Part shown: piece after piece, positions 6,782 through 14,181 of the stretch
Layout of the letters: each line of letters begins with the position of its first letter
Numbering within the stretch: position 1 is the stretch's first letter
DNA from: Nanobdellota archaeon
GTDB taxonomy: Archaea; Nanobdellota; Nanobdellia; Pacearchaeales; GW2011-AR1
Direction of reading: 5' to 3'
Assembly (NCBI GenBank): GCA_018901625.1
Contig: JAHIEM010000036.1
Span: 1-15,979 of the forward strand
Length of the DNA stretch: 15,979 nt
The notes under the pieces: generated by a model
What the model was told of the DNA's origin: nothing
The model's database searches: none
Seen by the model: the letters and a program-made list of their open reading frames with translations, nothing else
Translations under genes and position numbers: made by a program

Positions 6782-7729
6782 ATGAAGAAAACTATGAGAA
6801 TATTAGTAACTGGCGGATTGGGATTTATTGGAAGACATTTAGTTAGAGAACTTGTCAATAAAAACCATGAAGTTGTTGTGATAGACAACCTTCATCATAA
6901 TCAAAAAATTGAATGTTTTTCATTTGGCAGAAATATTAAGTTTGTTTTGGGGGATATCAGAGATTTAGCGCTTTTAGAAAAAGAGTTGTGTGGAATAGAG
7001 ATTGTTTTTCATTTAGCAGCACTTTCAAGCATAAAAGATGCCTGCGAAAATCCTAAATATTGTTTTTCGACAAATGTTACGGGAACCTTTAATGTGCTGA
7101 TGGCGGCACTAAAGAATAAAGTGAGAAAAATTATTTTTACTTCTTCGAGAGAAGCATATGGCAATGCAAAAAGCCTCCCGGTCAAAGAGGATGCTCCGCT
7201 CAACCCAGCGAATATATACGGTGCTTCAAAGGCATCTTGTGAGCACTTCTGCAATGTTTTCAGAAAGAATTACAAAAGGAACATAACTGTTCTTAGACTT
7301 ACTAATGTTTATGGTCCAGATGATCCTGGAAGAAATAGGGTTATTCCTACCATACTCAGAAAAATAAAGAATGGAGAAGACATAACAATCAACGGGGGAA
7401 GTCAGATCCTAGACTTTGTTTGGATTGAAGATGTTGTTAGAGTTTTAGTTGAGAGTATTGACAAAAGAGATAATGAAACTCTAAATGTTGGGAGTGGAAG
7501 AGGAATCTCAATAAAGGACTTAGCGGAGAAGATTATAAAATCTTCAAAAAGCCATGTAAGACTGATAAAGGCTCCAAAGGTGAGTAATGAAGTTGAGAAA
7601 TTTGTTGCGGATATATCTAAGATGAGAATAAAACCTTTCCCGCTAGAGGAGGGATTGAAGATTATGTTCAAAGAATATAAAGTAGTATCTTCAAACGCCT
7701 GTGAAATTACAGAGAACGAGAATATATAA
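6782..7729 (+). CDS. NAD-dependent sugar-nucleotide epimerase/dehydratase (extended SDR)
   Basis: 315-residue cytoplasmic enzyme of the GalE/RmlB/WbpP class, making or converting an activated sugar. Rossmann motif TGGLGFIGRHLV (10-21, GxxGxxG), acidic residue D35 after the second strand (prefers NAD), D58 (GDIRDL), FHLAA (76-80), catalytic serines in TSSREAYG (120-127) and Y146-GAS-K150. LRLTNVYGPDDPGRNRVIP (171-189) is the substrate-domain signature. A GalE/WbpP-type 4-epimerase is the likeliest reaction, but a dehydratase cannot be excluded. Start: ATG 6782 fits the TATA box; the ATG at 6794 (MRILVTGG) would be the classical family start and is possible. It is flanked by its own promoter and that of 7760, so it may be a single-gene transcript. 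Confidence 0.9.
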   Translation: MKKTMRILVTGGLGFIGRHLVRELVNKNHEVVVIDNLHHNQKIECFSFGRNIKFVLGDIRDLALLEKELCGIEIVFHLAALSSIKDACENPKYCFSTNVTGTFNVLMAALKNKVRKIIFTSSREAYGNAKSLPVKEDAPLNPANIYGASKASCEHFCNVFRKNYKRNITVLRLTNVYGPDDPGRNRVIPTILRKIKNGEDITINGGSQILDFVWIEDVVRVLVESIDKRDNETLNVGSGRGISIKDLAEKIIKSSKSHVRLIKAPKVSNEVEKFVADISKMRIKPFPLEEGLKIMFKEYKVVSSNACEITENENI

Positions 7730-7738
7730 ATTTAAAAA
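7723..7738 (+). promoter_or_regulatory. Overlapping TATA boxes of the 7760-11522 operon
   Basis: TATATAAA (7723-7730) runs into TTTAAAAA (7731-7738). The second is centred 25 bp before ATG 7760, the leaderless spacing seen at the other operon heads here. The box overlaps the last codons of the epimerase gene. Confidence 0.55.
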
Positions 7739-7759
7739 CAGGAACTAGCATTAGACAAT

Positions 7760-8722
7760 ATGAAACCTGAGTTTTCTTTTGTTATCGCTGTTGCCCCCTA
7801 CAGAAATGCGGAAGTAATTAAAAGCTTAAATCAGTTGGACTACCCAAAAAATAAGTTTGAGGTGATAATTGAAAGGGGGCTAAATCCGAGTGATAATCGA
7901 AACAGGGGGGCTAAAAAAGCGCGGGGAAAGTTTCTTGCGTTTATTGATGACGATGCAATTGTAGACAAAAAACTGCTTAAAGAGGCAAAGAAGTTCTTTG
8001 ACGAGCATGGATGCGTGGATATTGTTGGGGGTCCGCAAATGACTCCTCTAGACGAAAGGGGATTTGCGAAAATTTCAGGTTATGCATTAGCTTCTAAGTT
8101 TGGAGGATGGGAAACTGCCAACAGGTATTCTGGCAAAAAGGTCATTCTAAATGCTGAAGAGACAATGTTAACCTCTGCTAATTTATTCTGTAAACGAGAG
8201 GTAATGAAAAGACTGCAATTTAATCCAAAGCTGTGGCCTGGAGAAGATTCTAAGTTTATTGAGGACGCCAAAAAAATTGGAATGAGTGTAGCATATTATC
8301 CGGGAATAATTGTTTATCATAGAAGACGCGATTCTTTAGGGAAGTTAATAAAACAGATATACTCTTATGGAAAAACCAGACCCGAAAAAGAGAGTATTAA
8401 GGAAACTTTAAAAATGCCATTTTTTATAGTGCCCAGTTTATTTTTGATTTATCTAATTGCTCTTTTTTTGCTTTCGGTGCCATTAACAATTACTGGAGTG
8501 AGTATAGGGGTTCAAAACACCATTTACAGCAAAACTTTTGTGTTTTTCTCTATTCCTTTGGTGTTTTATTTCATCTTAGATTTTTTGTTTTCGGGTGTTA
8601 ATGCATTCAAAAGTAAAGATTTAAAAGCGCTTTTGGTTTTGCCTGCGGTTTATCCAGTGATTCATCTAAGCTACGGGTTAGGATTCTTTATAAGCTCAAT
8701 TAAAAGATTACTTAAAAGATGA
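7760..8722 (+). CDS. GT2 glycosyltransferase with C-terminal membrane anchor
   Basis: 320 residues. The N-terminal GT-A domain (about 4-210) shows FSFVIAVAPYRN, D63-D64-D65 (metal/nucleotide DxD), GEDSKF (161-166, catalytic acid region) and HRRRDSLGKLIKQIYSYGKTR (187-207, QxxRW-like helix). Three hydrophobic helices (about 221-247, 259-277, 289-312) anchor it, active site on the cytoplasmic side. Oddity: the usual early VDDGS-D nucleotide-binding segment is missing; after EVIIERG only NPSDNR separates it from RNRGAKKARG, making the N-terminal half compact. A GxNPSxxRN form is, to my recollection, found in other archaeal and bacterial GT2s, so this is probably a subfamily, not damage. It overlaps the next gene by ATGA. 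A G6 run lies at 7905-7910. Donor and acceptor unknown. Confidence 0.85.
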   Translation: MKPEFSFVIAVAPYRNAEVIKSLNQLDYPKNKFEVIIERGLNPSDNRNRGAKKARGKFLAFIDDDAIVDKKLLKEAKKFFDEHGCVDIVGGPQMTPLDERGFAKISGYALASKFGGWETANRYSGKKVILNAEETMLTSANLFCKREVMKRLQFNPKLWPGEDSKFIEDAKKIGMSVAYYPGIIVYHRRRDSLGKLIKQIYSYGKTRPEKESIKETLKMPFFIVPSLFLIYLIALFLLSVPLTITGVSIGVQNTIYSKTFVFFSIPLVFYFILDFLFSGVNAFKSKDLKALLVLPAVYPVIHLSYGLGFFISSIKRLLKR

Positions 8723-10122
8723 AGAAAATTTTGTTGGTGGAGCCAGGCGCAAAACATACAGTATACCCTCCGATAGGACTAATGCATCTTGCTGCAGTCT
8801 TGAGAAAAGATTATGATGTTTCAATAATAGATTACTCTGGGGGGGAGATATCTCATGATGTTGCGAGGAAAGATATTTTAAGCATCAATCCTGACTTGGT
8901 TGGTGTAAGGGTGCTAACTGGCCCACCAATTCCACGGGCAATATTAATCAGCAAGATTGCAAAAGAGCTGGGAAAAATAGTGGTTTGGGGCGGTCCGCAT
9001 CCAACTATTCTTCCAGGGCAGACGTTAAAAGAAGAGTACATAGACTCGGTGGTTATCGGGGAAGGAGAGCATACTTTCCTAAATCTTTTGAGATACTACT
9101 TTCATAATAAGAAGGAAAAGCTTGAAGGGGTAGGAATTAAGATTGAAGGAAAGATAAAAATATTTCCTGCCTCCAAGCATTATGTAGATCTTGAGAAACT
9201 GCCTCTTCCTGCGTGGGACATTGTTAAAAACCTGGACAAGTATTTTCCTAATAAAAGAAACAATGTGCTCCCGATAAGTACTACAAGGGGATGTGCATTC
9301 AAATGCGGGTTTTGCCATAATAGCAATAAAAATGTTAAAGAGTACTTGGGATGCTATCGAATTGCAAATCCTGAGAGGGCGATTAAAGAGTATAAGTTTG
9401 TACAGAGCCTTGTCAAGCATAAGATAGAAATCTTGGATGTTGGAGAGGACTTACATTTAGTTTCTGAAGATTATGCAAGGAGATTCTGTAAGACTTTAAG
9501 AGACAGCAAACTCGGACTCAGATGGTATACTGCTGCAAGGTATCAGACGCTTACTAAGGAAATTATTGAGATGATGGCAGATTCTGGATGTATCCGGATT
9601 CTTTTAGGGGTTGAATCCGGTTCAGAAAGAATTCAGAAAATGAATAACAAAGTTATTGATTTGAAAAGAGCCATAGATGCTGCAAGTATGCTGAGAAGAA
9701 GAAAGATATTTGTGACAAATGCGTATATATTTGGGCATCCCACGGAAAGCGAGGCAGAGTTAAACAAAACTCTAGAGTTTATAAGAAAAATACCTGCGGA
9801 TGAAAATCTAATTCAGCTTTATCGCCCTATGCCCGGCACACCCTATTTTGACATTTGTGTTGAAAAAAATAAATTTAAGGTGCCTGAAAAATTGTATGAG
9901 TGGGGGGGGTTTGGAGTTCTTGGACATGATGTAAATGTATCTGAAATTCCTACAAAAGTTTTATTCTCGGCTTTTTACAGAACAAATGCATGGCAGCAAA
10001 TTAAATATCTATTTAACCAGCAGAGATTTTATCTGCGAAACAGAATGATTCAGCAGTTTTTTAATAACTTCATGAACAATCGGTTTACGTTTAAACTAAA
10101 GGAGTACCTTGAGAACAAATGA
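8719..10122 (+). CDS. Cobalamin-domain radical SAM enzyme (first of tandem pair)
   Basis: 467 residues. The N-terminal B12-binding-type domain (1-125) has YPPIGLMHLAAVL (16-28) and GGPHPT (91-96), then GEGEHTF; the DxHxxG axial-histidine motif is absent, as in BchE-like members. The radical SAM barrel begins at STTRGCAFKCGFC: C192-xxx-C196-xx-C199 binds the 4Fe-4S cluster, with GVESGS (297-302) a typical SAM-contact strand and PMPGTPYFD a usual late motif. Relatives catalyse radical methylations, ring formation or other C-H chemistry on lipids, sugars and tetrapyrroles; the substrate here is unknown. Context (GT2 upstream, second B12 radical SAM downstream, each overlapping by ATGA) suggests a glycan or lipid carrier. 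Contains G-runs of 7 (8839-8845) and 8 (9902-9909). Confidence 0.9.
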   Translation: MKKILLVEPGAKHTVYPPIGLMHLAAVLRKDYDVSIIDYSGGEISHDVARKDILSINPDLVGVRVLTGPPIPRAILISKIAKELGKIVVWGGPHPTILPGQTLKEEYIDSVVIGEGEHTFLNLLRYYFHNKKEKLEGVGIKIEGKIKIFPASKHYVDLEKLPLPAWDIVKNLDKYFPNKRNNVLPISTTRGCAFKCGFCHNSNKNVKEYLGCYRIANPERAIKEYKFVQSLVKHKIEILDVGEDLHLVSEDYARRFCKTLRDSKLGLRWYTAARYQTLTKEIIEMMADSGCIRILLGVESGSERIQKMNNKVIDLKRAIDAASMLRRRKIFVTNAYIFGHPTESEAELNKTLEFIRKIPADENLIQLYRPMPGTPYFDICVEKNKFKVPEKLYEWGGFGVLGHDVNVSEIPTKVLFSAFYRTNAWQQIKYLFNQQRFYLRNRMIQQFFNNFMNNRFTFKLKEYLENK

Positions 10123-11522
10123 AAGTTGCTTTAGTTTCGCTCCCAAAAAATGAATTTAGATATCCCCCAATTGGGCTTTTAAGAATAGCAACTTACATAA
10201 AAAATAACGTGAGGGATATAGAAGTCAGACTCATTGACAACACATTTGAAGATATTTATCATGAAATAGATAGTTTCAGTCCGGATTTTATAGGAATTAC
10301 TACCTTCACATCGTATTATCAGGAGGCCATAGACTTTGCTAAAATAATCAAATCAAAAAAATCTGTTAAGATAATAATTGGGGGGCCACACATAACTACC
10401 CTGCCAGAATCTTTTAATAAAATTTTTGATTTTGGGATTTTGGGAGAAGGTGAAGAAACAATTGTTGAACTTATAGATGCTTTAAAAATGAATAAAAATT
10501 TGGGTGAAATTAAGGGGCTGGTGTATTATAAAAAGGACAAGCTGATTGAAAATAAAGAAAGAGCGCTTTCTCCGGATCTTGATTCTGTTCATAAGATAAA
10601 TTATAACTTTCTAAATAAAAGATATTTTGAAAAAAAGTTTATCCCAGAAATAGGTAATTTTGGAGTATCTTTAGGGATGATGACTTCAGTAGGTTGCCCT
10701 TTTAATTGCAGATTCTGTTCTATAAAAGCCTGTTGGAGAACAATCAGATTTAGAAAAATTAGCTCGGTTGTAGAGGAGATTAAGGATTTGTACTACAGAT
10801 ACGGAGTACGGCATATAGATTTTTTTGATGATTTATTTTCAATAAATAAAGTTCGACTTACAGAGCTTTATGAAAAATTGAAGAAAGAAGAACTACTGAA
10901 TAAACTAACTTTTTCTTGTCAAGGTAGAGCAAATATGATAGATGATGAAATGTGTAAAATACTGAAAAAATTGAATATAAAAGCAATAACCTTTGGGTTT
11001 GAGTCTGGTTCTGATAAAGTGTTGAAGTATATAAAGAGTGATTCAAATATTTCAGTTAACATGAACAAGAATGCAATAGTCATGTGCAAAAAGTATCGTA
11101 TTAACATTTTTGGGGTGCTGATGATGGGAATACCCACAGAAACTGTTGAAGATATGCAAAAAACTATATCTTTTATAGACTTCGCAAGAAAGATGGGTGC
11201 ATTAAAGATTTGGACTCAAATTCTAGTTCCGTTGCCAGCTACTGAAATCTGGGAAATTGCTAAAAAAAGAGGAAAAATAAAAGATTATAATAATAATTGG
11301 AAAGATATAAATATACACAACAGAAAAAATCCACTCCTTCTGGATGAAAACGTTCCTTACGAAGACTTTCTTAAAAAATATGCTCTTGCTAAGAAGAAGT
11401 GTAGATTTTTTGTATACAGGCTGTTTTTAAAAACATTAATTAATAATCCCCTTACAATTTTTTATTTTACTAGGGAGGGTCTTTTTTATATTAAACGACT
11501 TTTGGAGTTCTTAAAACAATAA
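10119..11522 (+). CDS. Cobalamin-domain radical SAM enzyme (second of tandem pair)
   Basis: 467 residues, the same length and architecture as its upstream neighbour but clearly diverged. B12-binding-type domain (1-120): YPPIGLLRIATYI (15-27), DFIGITTFT (56-64), GGPHITTLP (88-96), GEGEETI (109-115); no DxHxxG. Cluster motif in SVGCPFNCRFC: C193-xxx-C197-xx-C200; then HIDFFDDLF (232-240) and GFESGS (293-298). The start ATG 10119 overlaps the preceding stop (ATGA); a GGAG at 10101-10104 lies 14 bases upstream, somewhat far for a Shine-Dalgarno. An A/T-rich codon bias in the second half resembles the methyltransferase gene after it. Reaction unknown; a C-methyltransferase or C-C bond-forming role on glycan or prenyl lipid is an inference. 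Confidence 0.9.
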   Translation: MKVALVSLPKNEFRYPPIGLLRIATYIKNNVRDIEVRLIDNTFEDIYHEIDSFSPDFIGITTFTSYYQEAIDFAKIIKSKKSVKIIIGGPHITTLPESFNKIFDFGILGEGEETIVELIDALKMNKNLGEIKGLVYYKKDKLIENKERALSPDLDSVHKINYNFLNKRYFEKKFIPEIGNFGVSLGMMTSVGCPFNCRFCSIKACWRTIRFRKISSVVEEIKDLYYRYGVRHIDFFDDLFSINKVRLTELYEKLKKEELLNKLTFSCQGRANMIDDEMCKILKKLNIKAITFGFESGSDKVLKYIKSDSNISVNMNKNAIVMCKKYRINIFGVLMMGIPTETVEDMQKTISFIDFARKMGALKIWTQILVPLPATEIWEIAKKRGKIKDYNNNWKDINIHNRKNPLLLDENVPYEDFLKKYALAKKKCRFFVYRLFLKTLINNPLTIFYFTREGLFYIKRLLEFLKQ

Positions 11523-11561
11523 CCAATTGAAATAGGACATTATCCATACTCAAATAAAAAA

Positions 11562-12137
11562 ATGCATGGTAGATTAGACATCATAATTAAGAAATTAAGA
11601 TTTTTATTAAATAGAGATTTAGCTTATAAAAAAATTAATGGGAAATTTGTATCCAAAAGCAAGATACCTTTATTAAAAATATGTAATGGCAAGGGGATTG
11701 ATGTTGGTTGTGGGAGCAATAAGATAATTAATGATGTGATTGGTGTGGACATCTTCGGAAAAGGAGAAACAGGAAAATTTGGATGTGAAAAAGGAAGAAC
11801 ATCTAAGGCAGATATCAAAGCATCTGGTGATAATCTGTATATGTTTAAAGATAACTCCTTAGATTATGTTATCTCGCGGGACAATCTTGAACATTATATT
11901 GATTTTATCAAGACTTTGAAGGAATGGAATAGGGTGCTAAAACCTGGCGGAAAATTGGGGATTACAATGCCTAATGACGATGTTATTGATGTTATTAGCT
12001 TAGATAAAACCCATAAGCATGCATTTAATCCGTCTTCGCTTAAAAATGCCCTTGAAACAGTTGGGTTCAAAGTCCTGGAAAGGGGAATAACTATAAAAGG
12101 CTGGGGGTTTTATATGATATCTGAAAAGGCAAAATGA
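11562..12137 (+). CDS. Class I SAM-dependent methyltransferase (Methyltransf_11 type)
   Basis: 191 residues. Motif I GIDVGCGS (45-52), acidic D63 in VIGVDIF, NSLDYVISRDNLEHYIDF (98-115, where the HxLEH helix of small-molecule methyltransferases sits) and RVLKPGGKLGITMPND (124-139). It should methylate a small cytoplasmic substrate, plausibly a sugar O- or N-position given the neighbours; the target is not visible. Preceded by 39 bases without a clear TATA box, so probably read through from the radical SAM genes. Its last four bases (ATGA) overlap the SDR start. ATG 11566 is an alternative, one codon-and-a-bit later and out of frame, so ATG 11562 is preferred. Confidence 0.85.
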   Translation: MHGRLDIIIKKLRFLLNRDLAYKKINGKFVSKSKIPLLKICNGKGIDVGCGSNKIINDVIGVDIFGKGETGKFGCEKGRTSKADIKASGDNLYMFKDNSLDYVISRDNLEHYIDFIKTLKEWNRVLKPGGKLGITMPNDDVIDVISLDKTHKHAFNPSSLKNALETVGFKVLERGITIKGWGFYMISEKAK

Positions 12138-12970
12138 AAATTCTAATAACTGGCGGAACAGGGTTTGTCGGAAGCAACCTGACAGAAAGGCTGAAACGAA
12201 AGCATAAGATAGCAATTATCTCAAGAGAAATGAAAGTATTTAAAGGAATTAAAATAGTAATTAGAAACTTAAACAATCTTGAATCTGCACAAAAATTTTT
12301 TAAGAATATTGATGTGGTAATTCATCTGGCTTATTCAAAAAATAACTACGAAGAAAATATAATCATGACCCGGAATGTTATCAATGCAAGCAAGAAGTTT
12401 CATGTTAAAAAGATCATACTTCTCAGTTCAATGTCTGCAAAAAGGAGCCATCCGGATAGCTATGGGAAGAACAAAATAGAAATAGAGCAGATTATAAAAG
12501 AGTCTGGAATTAATTACACTATCTTAAGGCCAAGCATCATCTATGGCCCGGGGAGCAAGAGTTTTGATTTTATTATTGAAAAGATAAAAAAACTGCCATT
12601 TGTTCCGATTATGGGCAGTGGAAAATATTATATTTATCCTGTGAGCGTTGATGATGTTGTCTTTTCCATAGAAAGATGCCTGGATAATAAGAAGACAGAC
12701 AGAAAAGAGTATGATTTGCCTGGTGGAGAAAGAATATATTTCATTGACTTAATAAATGAACTAAAAAAGAGCGCGGGCATAAACAAAAGAAATATAAAGA
12801 TACCTCTTTCAGTTTGCAAGATGGTTTCCATAATATTTCCGAAAGTTATAAGCAGGGAGAATATAAATAATATGACTGAAAACAGTCTTGCGGATTTTAG
12901 AGATGCTAGAAAAGATTTTGACTATAATCCTGTGAAATTCTCGGAGGGTGTGAAAAATGGTCTCATATAA
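12134..12970 (+). CDS. NAD(P)-dependent atypical/extended SDR (sugar epimerase/reductase-like)
   Basis: 278 residues, shorter than the epimerase at 6782. Rossmann start MKILITGGTGFVGSNL with GGTGFVG at 7-13, S30-R31 after the second strand (suggests NADP rather than NAD), VVIHLAY (61-67), LLSSMSA (96-102) and Y110-GKN-K114 as catalytic pair, then LRPSIIYGPG (131-140). Resembles the NDUFA9-like/atypical SDR group, which includes sugar-nucleotide reductases and also redox-inactive members; here the YxxxK pair is intact. Starts in the methyltransferase stop (ATGA; AAGG 12126-12129 could serve as ribosome site) and ends 14 bases inside the next gene. Likely a sugar-modifying step working with its two overlapping neighbours; exact reaction unknown. 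Confidence 0.83.
   Translation: MKILITGGTGFVGSNLTERLKRKHKIAIISREMKVFKGIKIVIRNLNNLESAQKFFKNIDVVIHLAYSKNNYEENIIMTRNVINASKKFHVKKIILLSSMSAKRSHPDSYGKNKIEIEQIIKESGINYTILRPSIIYGPGSKSFDFIIEKIKKLPFVPIMGSGKYYIYPVSVDDVVFSIERCLDNKKTDRKEYDLPGGERIYFIDLINELKKSAGINKRNIKIPLSVCKMVSIIFPKVISRENINNMTENSLADFRDARKDFDYNPVKFSEGVKNGLI
12943..12947 (+). promoter_or_regulatory. Shine-Dalgarno site deciding the start of the SPASM radical SAM gene
   Basis: GGAGG within TCGGAGGGTG, nine bases before ATG 12957 and inside the end of the SDR gene. It is the clearest ribosome binding site in the window and fixes the start of a gene that overlaps its neighbour, in contrast to the leaderless starts at operon heads. Confidence 0.6.
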
Positions 12971-14111
12971 AGAGATAATGAAGAGCGCATTCGTTAGGAA
13001 ACCCATTAGAAGTGTTATGAGCACATTCTCCACGTTTAGACATTCCCCAAGAGCGAGCCTGCCGTTCAAGCTTAAGATTGAAAGTTCTGCTGTGTGCAAT
13101 CTTAGATGCAAGATGTGTCCCCTTCATAAAGGACTTAAAAGAAGCCAAGGGTTTCTAAAATTTGTTAATTTTAAGAAGGTATTTGACCAAATTAAACCTG
13201 CTTATCTCAATCTTACTGGAATTGGAGAACCATTCTTAAATCCAGAAATATTCAAGATAGTGAGACATGCAAAAATGAACAGGGCAATTGTAAAGTTTGA
13301 TACAAATGCTATGCTTTTGGGCAAAGAGAATATTGATAAAATACTGAAAACCAAAATAGATGTAATATCCCTTTCTATAGACGGTACTGATAAAAAGAGC
13401 TACGAAAGCATAAGGATAGGGGGCAATTTCGAAAGTGTCAAGGCAAATGTGAAGAATCTTGTAATGGAGAGAAACTTAAGAAAAGCAAAAACTGAGGTGC
13501 ATATGTTTTTTGTCCTTCAGGCAAAAAACATTGAAAAACTACCAGAGTTCATAAAACTTGCAGATGAATTGGGAGTGGACTATGTTTCTGGAAGTTTCGT
13601 TGTCAATCTGGGAAGTAATAAGAACAAGGAAAATAAAATTTTGGATTACAAAAGAAGCATTGATGGGATTGTAAGCGAGACACGAATTGCTATCAGGAAT
13701 GCAAAAGCCAGAGTAGGTGTTAAGCCTTTGTTAGACTATCTATGCTCTCGGGATGATAAGAGATTTTACAATGAAGAGTCTCCTTGTTTTATGCCATGGT
13801 ACTCTGTTTTTATAACTTGGGATGGGTGGGTGAATCCGTGCGATTTTTCATGCGATAATGAAATTGTATTCGGAAATGCGTTTAGACAACCATTTAAAGA
13901 AATTTGGAATAACGAAAAGATTAAAAGGTTCAGGATGCAGTTACTTGCCGATAGAAGAAGCATAAAGATATGCCGAGGATGTGGGGTGAATGAGAAGTAT
14001 CTTGAGGAGGAATTCAAGAGAATAACTAATATCCCTTTCATGAAGTATATTCAGCATCAAAATGAACCAAGGATACCATCAAATGTTAAAACAAGAGACA
14101 AAGAAATTTAA
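12957..14111 (+). CDS. SPASM-domain radical SAM enzyme
   Basis: 384 residues, cytoplasmic. Radical SAM cluster motif C47-NLR-C51-KM-C54 in SSAVCNLRCKMC, followed by LTGIGEPFLNP (86-96, the usual GGEP-like strand) and SLSIDGTDKKSYE (138-150). C-terminal SPASM-like region with C277 (PCFMPW), C295 and C299 (NPCDFSC) and C339-xx-C342 (CRGC), enough ligands for at least one auxiliary 4Fe-4S cluster. SPASM enzymes mature peptides, oxidise sulfatases, or oxidise/dehydrogenate small molecules including sugars. No precursor peptide gene is seen nearby, so a sugar or lipid substrate is more likely here. Translation from the GGAGG at 12943. Ends the 11562-14111 run; 70 bases and a new promoter follow. 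Confidence 0.9.
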   Translation: MVSYKEIMKSAFVRKPIRSVMSTFSTFRHSPRASLPFKLKIESSAVCNLRCKMCPLHKGLKRSQGFLKFVNFKKVFDQIKPAYLNLTGIGEPFLNPEIFKIVRHAKMNRAIVKFDTNAMLLGKENIDKILKTKIDVISLSIDGTDKKSYESIRIGGNFESVKANVKNLVMERNLRKAKTEVHMFFVLQAKNIEKLPEFIKLADELGVDYVSGSFVVNLGSNKNKENKILDYKRSIDGIVSETRIAIRNAKARVGVKPLLDYLCSRDDKRFYNEESPCFMPWYSVFITWDGWVNPCDFSCDNEIVFGNAFRQPFKEIWNNEKIKRFRMQLLADRRSIKICRGCGVNEKYLEEEFKRITNIPFMKYIQHQNEPRIPSNVKTRDKEI

Positions 14112-14128
14112 AAATTAAACTAGGAGAA

Positions 14129-14171
14129 GCAAGGCAATTACCTCTGTACTTTAAATTAAGGGTATCCTTGC
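14129..14171 (+). promoter_or_regulatory. TATA box flanked by an interrupted inverted repeat, promoter of the last GT2
   Basis: TTTAAATTAA (14150-14159) is centred about 27 bp before ATG 14182. Around it, GCAAGG (14129-14134) pairs with CCTTGC (14166-14171), and inside these TACC (14139-14142) pairs with GGTA (14161-14164). The arms bracket the TATA box symmetrically, as an operator would; if transcription starts near 14182 the hairpin lies in DNA, not in mRNA. Confidence 0.45.
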
Positions 14172-14181
14172 CTAATTTGTA

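Noticed and set aside
12957..14111. SPASM radical SAM gene as a peptide (RiPP) maturase
   Set aside because: No precursor peptide, leader-binding domain or exporter is visible nearby; glycan context fits better.
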